Assembly (NCBI GenBank): GCA_963712595.1
Contig: CAVQIM010000001.1
Coordinates: 992,001-1,056,000 of the forward strand
Reading direction: 5' to 3'
Length of the DNA stretch: 64,000 nt
Origin: VRUE01 sp963712595
GTDB taxonomy: Bacteria > Actinomycetota > Thermoleophilia > Solirubrobacterales > 70-9
Below the pieces are notes generated by a model. The model saw only the letters and a list, made by a program, of their open reading frames with translations, was not told the DNA's origin and did not search any database. Positions 19,725-26,915 of the stretch are shown here, in pieces (the first letter of the stretch is position 1; each line of letters starts with the position of its first letter). The position numbers were made by a program, and so were the translations under genes.

Positions 19725-21162
19725 GGCTGCTCGCCCCCCGGCGCTCCTCGCGGTGCGCCCGATCCGCCTTGCCCATGGACGTGATGGGGTCGGCGCCCTC
19801 GAAGTACTCGGCGGCGATCGTCTCCCACTGGTTCGTCGCGCGCAACTCGGAGATCAACGACATTACCCCGATGTCGATTCGGCTCATGATGGTGTAGGTG
19901 ACCGGAGTGGCCAGGTGGCGGAATGCGTTCGCCGAGGGACCCGTCGGCGAGTAACGGAGCTCGATCAGCCTGGCGACGTACTCAGGGGTGACGGTGAACG
20001 GCTGCTCCCCCCAGTACATCTCAATCGGCTCGCGCCAGTATGCGAAAACTTCCTGGGGGGTCAAGGTGCCCGACGGTGCAAAGAATCCAGCCTCCACACT
20101 CACCCGCCACGTCTCATCCACGTCGCCTCGCAAGCATTCGCGCATGACGACGTTCAGTGTCTCGACCTGCTCGCGGTCGAATCTCTTGACGCAGCCGAAA
20201 TCGAGGAAGCTCACACTCCCGTCATCGTGGAACAGGTAGTTGCCGGGGTGTGGATCGGCGTTGAAGACGTAGAAGTAGTGATAGGAGCCATAGAGGAAGC
20301 GGTGGATCGCCTCCGCCCAGCTGTCACGCAGGTCCTGGTCGGCGGTGAGCGCCTCGCTCCAGGATTTGCCCCGCACGAGCTCTTGGGTCAGCACGCGATC
20401 GGTGCACAGCTCGCCGATCACCGCTGGGACATGGATGAACGGGTGCCCGGCGTAGGTTTCGGCGAACTCCGTCTGGTTGGCAGCCTCCCTGCGGTAGTCG
20501 AGCTCCTCGATGATGCGCTCACCGATCTCCTCTGCCGCGCCATCGAGGTCGAAATTCAATTTCCTCGGCGACAGGCCGCTGATCAAACCCAGGAACGTGG
20601 CCAGCAACTTCGTGTTCTTGAGGTCGGCGCGGATTGCGGCCGCGACCCCGGGGTACTGGATCTTCACCGCGACTTCACGACCGTCGTGCAGCCGGGCTAT
20701 GTGTACCTGGCCGATCGAGGCAGCCGCGAGCGGCTCGAAGTCGAACTCGGCAAAGACGCTCTCGGTCGACCGCCCGAGTTCGCGCTCGAGCACCTCACGA
20801 GCTAGCTCCGGCGCCATCGGTGGCGCGTCGTTGCGCAGTCGAGTCAGCGCCGCCTGGTAGGTCGATTGGAATTCATTGCCCACCGCGGGACCGAGTGACA
20901 TGAACGAGAGCATCTGCCCGGCCTTCATCAGGGCGCCCTTGGAGGAACCGAGCAACTCGGCGTAGCGCTCTGCGGTGCGGACGTGGAACTCGGTGCTGTC
21001 TTTGCCCGTGAGCTTGCTCCGCAGCCCAGCCACGACCGCCTCACCCGCAGTGCGAGCACTCAGGGCAGCCAATGGGGCGGTTCGCCGCAAGCGCCCACGA
21101 CCAATGCCGTCGCCCTTCCGCAGCGCGTCACCTGAATCTGGGGGAAGTTCGGTATCGGGCAC
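19717..21162 (-). CDS. ABC1/AarF (UbiB/ADCK3) family atypical kinase
   Basis: 481 residues. Diagnostic elements: the family-specific KAGQMLSFM segment, the Ala-rich loop AAASIGQVHIA in place of a glycine loop, VKIQYPG with the ATP lysine, NADPHPGNYLF catalytic loop and the metal-binding LDFG. UbiB-family proteins are linked to quinone biosynthesis and lipid homeostasis; they have ATPase more than kinase activity. A paralog lies at 55200-56618. Divergent from a TetR regulator and upstream of P450, which suggests regulated expression. Confidence 0.9.
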   Translation of the reverse strand: MPDTELPPDSGDALRKGDGIGRGRLRRTAPLAALSARTAGEAVVAGLRSKLTGKDSTEFHVRTAERYAELLGSSKGALMKAGQMLSFMSLGPAVGNEFQSTYQAALTRLRNDAPPMAPELAREVLERELGRSTESVFAEFDFEPLAAASIGQVHIARLHDGREVAVKIQYPGVAAAIRADLKNTKLLATFLGLISGLSPRKLNFDLDGAAEEIGERIIEELDYRREAANQTEFAETYAGHPFIHVPAVIGELCTDRVLTQELVRGKSWSEALTADQDLRDSWAEAIHRFLYGSYHYFYVFNADPHPGNYLFHDDGSVSFLDFGCVKRFDREQVETLNVVMRECLRGDVDETWRVSVEAGFFAPSGTLTPQEVFAYWREPIEMYWGEQPFTVTPEYVARLIELRYSPTGPSANAFRHLATPVTYTIMSRIDIGVMSLISELRATNQWETIAAEYFEGADPITSMGKADRAHREERRGASSHA

Positions 21163-21193
21163 TAGCGTCTCCTTCTCGATCTACTGACTTCAG

Positions 21194-21209
21194 CTAAGTG
21201 TATACTTAG
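21194..21209. promoter_or_regulatory. candidate TetR operator CTAAGT-GTAT-ACTTAG
   Basis: Perfect 6-base arms around GTAT in the 49-base gap between the ABC1 kinase (start 21162) and the divergent TetR gene (start 21212). TATACT within it would be a -10 box placed six bases before the TetR GTG, so the TetR mRNA could be leaderless. TetR proteins usually bind such sites beside their own gene. Confidence 0.65.
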
Positions 21210-21211
21210 TC

Positions 21212-21844
21212 GTGCCCATCTCAAGTACGGCCCCCACCCGCGAGCGCATCGTCGATGAAGCGATGCGCCTATTCAGCCAACACGGCTATGCGGCCACCAG
21301 CATCGCCAAGATCGAGGCAGCGGCAGGGCTCACGCCCGGCGCCGGCGGTCTCTACCACCACTTCGAGAGCAAGGAAGCGGTCCTTGCTGCCGGTATCGAG
21401 CGCCAGCTCGCGCGACTTGGCGCGCTCCGCGAGATCCGACACGTGCTCGGGTCATTGGGAGACCTTCGCGCCGAACTTACGCTGACCGCTCGCTACGTCC
21501 TTGCCGAGCTCGACAGCGAGTCCGAACTGCTGCGCATCCTCGCTTCCGACGTGCGCAACCGACCGCAGGTTCTGACGACCGCCGCCGAAGAGCTCTTTAG
21601 CTCCACGTTCACAGGCTTTGCCGCATGGATCGGCGAAAATGCCGAGCGCACGGTATCGGTCGAGGAAGCCAAGGCGATAGCCGTTTTCGGACTCGGGTCA
21701 CTGCTCTCCTCGCGCCTGCTACGCGACGTCCTCGGCATCCCAGCCCAAGTCGATGACAAGACGTTGGTCGATACCTGGGTTCGGATGATGACCACAGCTA
21801 TGGCAGAGCCCTCGAGAGATACGGGCGGTCCGAGACCAGACTGA
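21212..21844 (+). CDS. TetR/AcrR family transcriptional regulator
   Basis: 210 residues. N-terminal DNA-binding domain RERIVDEAMRLFSQHGYAATSIAKIEAAAGL with GGLYHHFESKEAVLAAGIE is typical; residues 60-200 form the all-helical ligand-binding and dimer domain. GTG start, with a palindrome immediately upstream. It probably represses itself and the divergent ABC1 kinase/P450 pair. The ligand is unknown. Confidence 0.9.
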   Translation: MPISSTAPTRERIVDEAMRLFSQHGYAATSIAKIEAAAGLTPGAGGLYHHFESKEAVLAAGIERQLARLGALREIRHVLGSLGDLRAELTLTARYVLAELDSESELLRILASDVRNRPQVLTTAAEELFSSTFTGFAAWIGENAERTVSVEEAKAIAVFGLGSLLSSRLLRDVLGIPAQVDDKTLVDTWVRMMTTAMAEPSRDTGGPRPD

Positions 21845-21924
21845 CCCAAAGCCTCTCGGGGGGGCGTGGGGGTGCGTGCTTCGCCGGGCGCGAGCCAACC
21901 GATGCACCACGAGAGTCGAACGCA

Positions 21925-21949
21925 AAAAGGTCCCGCTAGCGGGACCTTT

Positions 21950-21950
<1 letters not shown>
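21925..21950. terminator. rho-independent terminator beside tRNA-fMet fragment
   Basis: A perfect 26-bp palindrome, arms AAAAGGTCCCGC and GCGGGACCTTTT, with T runs on both strands. On the minus strand it directly follows the tRNA-fMet 3' fragment at 21950-21995, so it is probably the original terminator of the initiator tRNA gene before integration. It can also terminate the TetR transcript. Confidence 0.75.
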
Positions 21951-21995
<45 letters not shown>

Positions 21996-22046
21996 GACGG
22001 CCTCGAAGATCGGCGCCCCCAGCCAGGGGTGCCATAGGATTGCGCC

Positions 22047-22448
22047 GTGCCGTTCACTCTCAGGAACCTCAAGGAGGATCTGGAGGACGTCGGGTCCAAC
22101 TTCGACGGCTCGCCAGACCTGGAGTTCCGCTTGGCGACCCAGGCGCTCGAGCTCGAGAAATCCGGCCTGGGCTACCAGCGCGTCCCGCCCGGCTATCGCT
22201 TTCCGTACGGCCACACGCACAAGGAGCAGGAGGAGGTGTACGTGGTCCTGCGCGGGAGCGGGCGGATGAAGCTCGACGACGAGATCGTCGAGCTCGAGGA
22301 ATGGGACGCGGTGCGCGTCCCGCCCGGTACGTGGCGAGGCTACGAGGCCGGGCCGGAGGGCCTCGAGATCCTCGTCATCGGCGCGCCCAATCTCGGCGAG
22401 GCCCCGCGCGAAGACGTCGATGGCCAGCGCGACTGGTGGACCGACTAG
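22047..22448 (+). CDS. cupin domain protein
   Basis: 133 residues forming one cupin barrel: motif 1 region GHTHKEQEEVYVVLRGSGRM (two His and a Glu as metal ligands) and motif 2 region WDAVRVPPGTWRGYEAGPEG, in which the usual His is replaced by Trp or Arg. It starts with GTG at 22047. The role is unknown; small cupins bind metal or sugar-like ligands. It is the first gene inside the outer tRNA-fMet repeat. Confidence 0.82.
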   Translation: MPFTLRNLKEDLEDVGSNFDGSPDLEFRLATQALELEKSGLGYQRVPPGYRFPYGHTHKEQEEVYVVLRGSGRMKLDDEIVELEEWDAVRVPPGTWRGYEAGPEGLEILVIGAPNLGEAPREDVDGQRDWWTD

Positions 22449-22651
22449 CGCCAGATAGGTGAAATGAAGCGGGAGAAGGAACGACCTTCACTTTGACCTC
22501 TGAGTCTCTCCAAAAACGCGGAAACCCCCTTGACAAGCCGCCCTCTTCCTGGAGCTCGAAGACCCGCTCGATTTCTGTGCATCTGCCATAACCGCTCCTC
22601 TCTAGCTTGCGCCAGCGGAGAACCTGCCTGCAGACCCTATGCTGCGGGCAT

Positions 22652-23092
22652 ATGACGATTCAGCGGATGGACAACGTTCTCATCGTTGTCGACGACCTCG
22701 AGGCTGCCAAAGCGTTCTTTGTCGAGCTCGGTATGGAGCTGGAGGGCGAGACGCAGGTCGAGGGGCCCTGGGCGGACCGCGTCGTGGGGCTCAACGACGT
22801 CCGTGCCGACATCGCCATGATGCGGACTCCGGACGGCCACGGCCGGGTGGAGCTGACGAAGTTCCACACGCCGCCGGCGGTTAGAGCCGAGCCGGAAAAT
22901 GCACCGGCTAACGCGCTGGGCATACGCCGCATTATGTTCGCCGTCGACGACATCGACGATGTCGTTGCCCGCCTGCGCAACCACGGTGCCGAACTCGTCG
23001 ACGAGATAGCGCAATACGAGGACATCTACCGGCTCTGCTTCCTGCGCGGTCCTGAGGGCATCATCATCGGACTGGCCGAGCAGCTCAGCTGA
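22652..23092 (+). CDS. VOC family protein
   Basis: 146 residues with two VOC modules: MDNVLIVVDDLEAAKAFFVELGMELEG at the N-terminus and IMFAVDDIDDVVARLRNHGAEL with the final RGPEGIIIGLAEQ. The metal ligands are partly kept. Start at ATG 22652. The 200 bases upstream (22449-22651) hold no gene that can be supported. Function unknown; dioxygenase, lactoylglutathione lyase-like and resistance proteins share the fold. Confidence 0.85.
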   Translation: MTIQRMDNVLIVVDDLEAAKAFFVELGMELEGETQVEGPWADRVVGLNDVRADIAMMRTPDGHGRVELTKFHTPPAVRAEPENAPANALGIRRIMFAVDDIDDVVARLRNHGAELVDEIAQYEDIYRLCFLRGPEGIIIGLAEQLS

Positions 23093-23112
23093 AACTCCAC
23101 GGTGCGGCCCGG

Positions 23113-23204
23113 GCGGCTACGTGGGGCACGGTTTCAAGCGGTTTTCCGTGAGATCGAGATCGGGTGGATCTGTCGGGCATGTTGCCCCATTTGTTGCCCA
23201 GTCG
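23113..23204. repeat. diverged repeat, candidate integrase 3' remnant (copy R1)
   Basis: About 92 bases aligning at roughly three-quarters identity with 24017-24109 (shared GGCTACGTGG, AGCGGTTTTC, GAGATCGAGATCGG and the doubled TTGCCCC). Minus-strand translation gives LGNKWGNMPDRS, parallel to WGNKRGNTPHRS at the second copy. The paired GN or GQ tail resembles the C-terminal ends of some actinobacterial tyrosine recombinases; this assignment is inference. Confidence 0.45.
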
Positions 23205-23255
23205 GCCGCGCTCGAACCCCAACGCGGCCGGCGCGTACTGCGCCTAGTTGACCCT

Positions 23256-23786
23256 CTAGCCGCGCCGGCGGTAGTGCAAGTACACGGTCGCGCCGAACGC
23301 GCGGGTCTCGACCAGCTCGAGGTCGATGTGCACGTCCGGCGGGAAGTACGGCGTGCCGCCACCGACCACGATCGGGATGACGAACAGCTCGAACTCGTCA
23401 ATCAGCCCGCGCCGCATGCATTCCGCCGCAAGGCCGGCGCCGCCGACCCCGATCCTCCGGTCCCCTAGCGCGGCGATCTCCTCCTCGAGCGTTCCCGTGG
23501 CCAGGCGGTTGCTGCCCTCGACGCTCGTCAGCGTGGTCGAGAACACGATCTTCTCGAGCGGGCGCCAGATCTCGGCGAACTCCGCCATCGCGGGGTCGGA
23601 GAACTCCTCGGCGTCCCACACGAGCATCGTCTCGTAGAGGCGCCGGCCGAGCAGCTGGGCATCGATCGCGGCGACCCGTTCATTGTGGAACCGGTGCAGC
23701 TCCTGGCTGGGCACCGCCCAATCGAAGCTTCCGTCGGGTCCGGCGATGTAGCCGTCGGCCGACAGGCTCATGGAATAGAAGATCAC
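23256..23786 (-). CDS. dihydrofolate reductase family protein
   Basis: About 176 residues of the RibD C-terminal type. N-terminal VIFYSMSLSADGYIAGPDG and LLGRRLYETMLVWD, central VFSTTL, and GVGGAGLAAECMRRGLIDEFEL with the PIVVGGGTPYF strand. GTG 23786 is preferred because the family begins KVIYSMSVSLDG. Paralogous to 17156-17689. It ends the short gene set between the two tRNA-fMet fragments; nothing in it suggests a mobility role. Confidence 0.85.
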   Translation of the reverse strand: MIFYSMSLSADGYIAGPDGSFDWAVPSQELHRFHNERVAAIDAQLLGRRLYETMLVWDAEEFSDPAMAEFAEIWRPLEKIVFSTTLTSVEGSNRLATGTLEEEIAALGDRRIGVGGAGLAAECMRRGLIDEFELFVIPIVVGGGTPYFPPDVHIDLELVETRAFGATVYLHYRRRG

Positions 23787-23953
23787 GAGGACGCAGTAAA
23801 CCGCGTCGAGCTGACGGCCTTCTCGGCGACCCCGCCGCAGTTGACCGTGGGCGGGCAGCTCTGCGCCGGCTTCGTACCCCACTTAGTACCCGCCAAGGAT
23901 TGCCACGAGCGCCTAGACACGAAAAAGCCCCCCATTTCCGGGTCCTTCTCATG

Positions 23954-24001
23954 TAGCGGGGGGCGGGATTCGAACCTGCGACCTTCGGGTTATGAGCCCG
24001 A
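23954..24001 (-). repeat. tRNA-fMet 3' fragment (attachment-site copy 2)
   Basis: Bases 23966-24001 (36 bases) are identical to 31233-31268 of the intact initiator tRNA, from the T loop through the anticodon stem. The acceptor 3' strand has one extra G and other changes. Sequence beyond the anticodon stem is unrelated, so the 5' half is missing. It marks the junction between two stacked integrations. Confidence 0.78.
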
Positions 24002-24036
24002 TCCGATGGACCTGCTGGGGCTACGTGGAGCGCGTC

Positions 24037-24144
24037 CTAGAGCGGTTTTCGCGAGATCGAGATCGGCTGGGATCTGTGGGGCGTGTTGCCCCTTTTGTTG
24101 CCCCAGCGGACCTGGCTTGCTTCGATATCTAGACTCGACGAAGA
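24037..24144 (-). pseudogene. candidate C-terminal remnant of a tyrosine integrase
   Basis: An open stretch of about 35 codons ending at 24037: LDIEASQVRWGNKRGNTPHR and a short basic tail. It lies 36 bases from the tRNA fragment, with its 3' end facing it, as an integrase gene does in tRNA-integrated elements. The same tail motif recurs at 23113-23204 and, in another frame, at 31128-31151. No catalytic R-H-R-Y portion remains. Identification is weak and rests on position and tail shape. Confidence 0.35.
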
Positions 24145-24187
24145 CTGCCGGAGCTCGCGCGAAGCGGCACCCAGCGCCGAATCCGGA

Positions 24188-24613
24188 CTAGGACACGTAG
24201 GCCTTGCGCACCATGGCGGCTGTCCATTGGTTCGTGCCGTGTGCGGGGGGAACACCCTTGCGGTTCAGGAACTCGGCGATGTCGGCGAGGGGCTTTCCCC
24301 TCGCGAGCTGCTTCCGCACTTGCGCCCGCCAGCCCCAGTCCCGCTTGTTGCACCAAGAGTGGGAGAGTCGAACGTTCTCGGCGACGAACCTACCGCCATC
24401 CGATTTGAGCGTCGGGTAGTGGTCGCGCGAGGGCGTCCACTTGTTGCCCGGGGTCCCGACCGGATCGAAAGCGCCGCGCCCCTTGTGGTGGTAGCACTGC
24501 GGCATCTCGCACCTCAGGGCGAGGAGCTGGCCGCGCTCGGCCATCCGCACGAGGACATTTGCATTTTTCACGCCGAGCTCGCGGAGTTGGTCCGCGACCG
24601 ATTTATCTGCCAT
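24188..24613 (-). CDS. HNH endonuclease-like protein with recombinase-like C-terminus
   Basis: 141 residues. An HNH-like core is visible: CEMPQC (Cys35, Cys40), SRDHYPTLKSDGG with Asp64-His65, then ENVRLSHSWCNKRD with Asn80 and His85. The C-terminal part, PLADIAEFLNRKGVPPAHGTNQW followed by TAAMVRKAY, resembles the helix-turn-helix 'IAxxLNxxGIPxxxGxxWTxxxVRxxL' segment of serine recombinases. Start at ATG 24613, with AGGA upstream; a TTG at 24631 is also possible. It fills the place where an integrase would be expected and may act on DNA at element ends (inference). Confidence 0.6.
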   Translation of the reverse strand: MADKSVADQLRELGVKNANVLVRMAERGQLLALRCEMPQCYHHKGRGAFDPVGTPGNKWTPSRDHYPTLKSDGGRFVAENVRLSHSWCNKRDWGWRAQVRKQLARGKPLADIAEFLNRKGVPPAHGTNQWTAAMVRKAYVS

Positions 24614-24708
24614 GCGGCGATCCTGACACAACTGCTCTCGCGTGAAAGTGAAGGTAGCCTCGGCATCGAGAAGGCCGAGCGAGGTCGGGTCAATCGAAGG
24701 AGCTCGGC

Positions 24709-25562
24709 TTGCGGCCCGAGCGCGGCTCTGGACAGGCGAGCAGTCTTCTAGCCTCCTTCCCCGTCCGGCCTTACGCTCCCCAGCGTGCCGGAATCAGACA
24801 ACCCGCGCCGCCGTGGACCGATCAGCAGAGCCAGCTCCTGCTGCTCGCCGCCGGGGCCCTCGCCTGGATCATCGCCGGCGCTCTCGCGGCGACTGAAACC
24901 AGCCTCTCCGTCGCCGTCGTGTTCGTTCCCGCCGGCTGGGCGTTGATCGGCACCGCCGCCTTCTACCGCAGGCTTCGCAAGTTCGGGCCGCGCGGCGTTG
25001 AGGTAGACCCGCCGAGGCAATCCAGACCTACAGCCAGGCCATCCCGCCGGCAGCCGCCGACGCCTCTGCACCCGGAGAGCGGGCGCGTCTTCTCGACGGG
25101 CTCAGCGCCTACCTGGAGGATATGGCCGATCCCGAGGACATTCGCAACGCGGCCGAATTTGCCGCCACCCGCTACACGGCCGGTGTCGCACTCGAAGCGG
25201 GTGCCGAGCGCTGGCTTCGGGGGGAGGGATTCGAGGTCGAGGTCCTCAGCGGGCTGCTCGATAAGGGAGTCGACTTGATCGGCCGGCGAGAGGACGTGAT
25301 CTACGTCGTGATCGTCAAGTCGTCTCGCCGGGGCGCCGGTGGACCCACTCCCGAGCAGCTGCGCGCGGGCTTCCTGCGGGCTCGCGAAGCCGCCATCGAG
25401 GGCGATGAGGAGGAGCCCTTCTTCCGATTCCTCGTCACCGACGTGGTGCCGCCGCCACATCTCAGGGACCGCTATCGCAGCCACGGCGTCGGAATCGTCC
25501 ACGTCGACCCCGACAGCGGCGTGATCAATCTGATCCTCGAAGCTAGGGATTCCCGTCAGTAG
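24709..25562 (+). pseudogene. frameshifted membrane protein / PD-(D/E)XK-like nuclease fusion
   Basis: Two reading frames that join into one protein if one C is added in the run at 25015-25017. The first frame has two membrane helices (LLLLAAGALAWIIAGALA and LSVAVVFVPAGWALIGTAAF) and reaches FGPRGVEVDP. The second continues AEAIQTYSQAIPPAAADAS and on through an Mrr-like domain: GAERWLRGEGFEVEVLSG then GVDLIGRREDVIYVVIVKSS. The Asp and the V-K pair of a PD-(D/E)XK site are there, but the acidic residue before Lys is Ile. The downstream frame alone opens at ATG 25122 (146 residues). The true start is unclear. It may be a real decayed gene or a sequencing error. Confidence 0.6.
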
Positions 25563-25657
25563 TCACGGCGGCGAAGTTATCTCGCACCATCCTCCCTCGA
25601 CCAAGGCAGCAAGCTGCAACCCTCACAACCCAGCGCCGTGGCGCCCAGGGCTTGCGG

Positions 25658-25909
25658 CTAGTCAGGCGCCACGCCGATCGAGGTGATCTCGTACCAGCCG
25701 ATCACTATGTCGCCAGCGTCGGTTCCGATCGTAATGCTGTCGGCACCATGAGTTCTGAGGACCCCGGCGTGCTCACCGGTCCCCACGCCCGGGACCTCTG
25801 ACTCGGTCGCCACCGTATAGATGAATCGCCGTCCAGGCTCCGCAGCCTCAATCCTGGCGACCGCGTCAACGATCTGTTGCGCGACATCTGGGTCGAATCG
25901 AAGGGTCAC
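25658..25909 (-). CDS. small hypothetical protein
   Basis: About 83 residues beginning at GTG 25909: MTLRFDPDVAQQIVDAVARI, then a beta-rich region (RRFIYTVATESE, ADSITIGTDAGDIVIGWYEI). The gene starts 24 bases after the GIY-YIG stop on the same strand and looks like the last gene of the restriction operon. No family recognised. The reading frame is open far upstream, so the start is uncertain. Confidence 0.5.
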   Translation of the reverse strand: MTLRFDPDVAQQIVDAVARIEAAEPGRRFIYTVATESEVPGVGTGEHAGVLRTHGADSITIGTDAGDIVIGWYEITSIGVAPD

Positions 25910-25932
25910 CCGATGGAATGATACGCCGGCGG

Positions 25933-26430
25933 TTAGATCAGGTCGAAGTGCTCGGTGAAGGCAGCGCGAACGGGGGCGTAGAGCTCGTCGTCCAGCTCCT
26001 TTCCTGAAGCGACCGAGTTCAGGACATCGTAGCCAGCGGCGGCGCAATCCTCGGCGAGCTGCTTCTCCACAGCTGCTGCGAGGTCCCGCCGAATCACATG
26101 GGACTTCCAGTCCTCGGCCTCGGGAAGGATCGGCCCGTGGGCAACCAAGCGGAATGAGCAAAGGTCGGGGGACACATCTCGACCTTGTAGGTGGTTGCGC
26201 AGCATGCTGCTGTTCTTCGCGAAGCCGAGATGCTGACCCATCCGGTTGAAAGGTGACTGCGCATTCGGCGAGGAGCTGTCGCCGGTCCGCCCGACGTAAA
26301 GCATCACTGAGCCCTCGGGGTCACGGACCTCCCAGACGTAAATCCAGAAGCCCCGCGCCAGGAAGCCGCCGTCGAGCGACACGGTGTACGTACTCGCTTG
26401 CGAGCTGAGGAAGCGTTCTTGCGAGCTCAC
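25933..26430 (-). CDS. GIY-YIG nuclease superfamily protein
   Basis: 165 residues. The signature elements occur in order: GIY as WIY (29-31), YIG as LYVGRTGD (Tyr45-Gly47), the Arg/His helix FNRMGQHLG (Arg63, His67), the metal-binding Glu122 in AVEKQLAEDC and the final Asn138 in YDVLNS. So the active site looks complete. GIY-YIG proteins cleave or nick DNA in repair, homing and restriction. It lies 43 bases after the membrane protein in the same direction as the McrBC-like genes, so it may be an added effector; that link is inference. Confidence 0.72.
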   Translation of the reverse strand: MSSQERFLSSQASTYTVSLDGGFLARGFWIYVWEVRDPEGSVMLYVGRTGDSSSPNAQSPFNRMGQHLGFAKNSSMLRNHLQGRDVSPDLCSFRLVAHGPILPEAEDWKSHVIRRDLAAAVEKQLAEDCAAAGYDVLNSVASGKELDDELYAPVRAAFTEHFDLI

Positions 26431-26473
26431 GATCGATCTCCTCGTCGACTGGCTGTCTGTCGAGGCCCGCGAG

Positions 26474-26914
26474 CTATGGCAGCGGCCCGCCCACTACCTC
26501 ACGTCCGCGGCCGTCGATCGCAAAGCAACCGACGATCTCGGCTTTCCCTTCCCAGAACTCCTGCCCGAGCTCCTCCCGTAGCCAGGTCATCGTCACGACT
26601 TCGCCGTCATTGAGCACGACTGGCAGCTCGGGCCGCGTAGAGCCGTCGGCGTCCTTCCAGATTTTGGCCTGCTCTCGCATGCGCAGACCCATCTCAACGA
26701 CGGAGTTCGGCCTGGGCTTGGCGTTCACCACCACGACCTCGATGTATCGCTCATGGCCATAGGGGTCTGCGGCAAACTCGCGCGTGAACACGCTCAGGCC
26801 AGGTCGATTTCGCAGGGCCGCCAATGCGAGATTCCAGATGCCGGCAATGGCGGCGACCAGACCCGTTGCCGCCGCAACCAGAGCCGCTACCTGAGTCGTC
26901 GTGTCGTGATCCAC
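26474..26914 (-). CDS. membrane-anchored protein of the McrBC-like operon
   Basis: 146 residues. One N-terminal membrane helix (VAALVAAATGLVAAIAGIW), then a cytosolic beta-rich domain with YIEVVVVNAKPRPNSVVEMG and PVVLNDGEVVTMTWLRE. The form matches common small proteins of unknown function with a single anchor and an immunoglobulin-like fold. The GTG start follows the McrC stop after one base (TAG C GTG), so it belongs to the operon. A role in membrane tethering is speculative. Confidence 0.65.
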   Translation of the reverse strand: MDHDTTTQVAALVAAATGLVAAIAGIWNLALAALRNRPGLSVFTREFAADPYGHERYIEVVVVNAKPRPNSVVEMGLRMREQAKIWKDADGSTRPELPVVLNDGEVVTMTWLREELGQEFWEGKAEIVGCFAIDGRGREVVGGPLP

Positions 26915-26915
26915 G

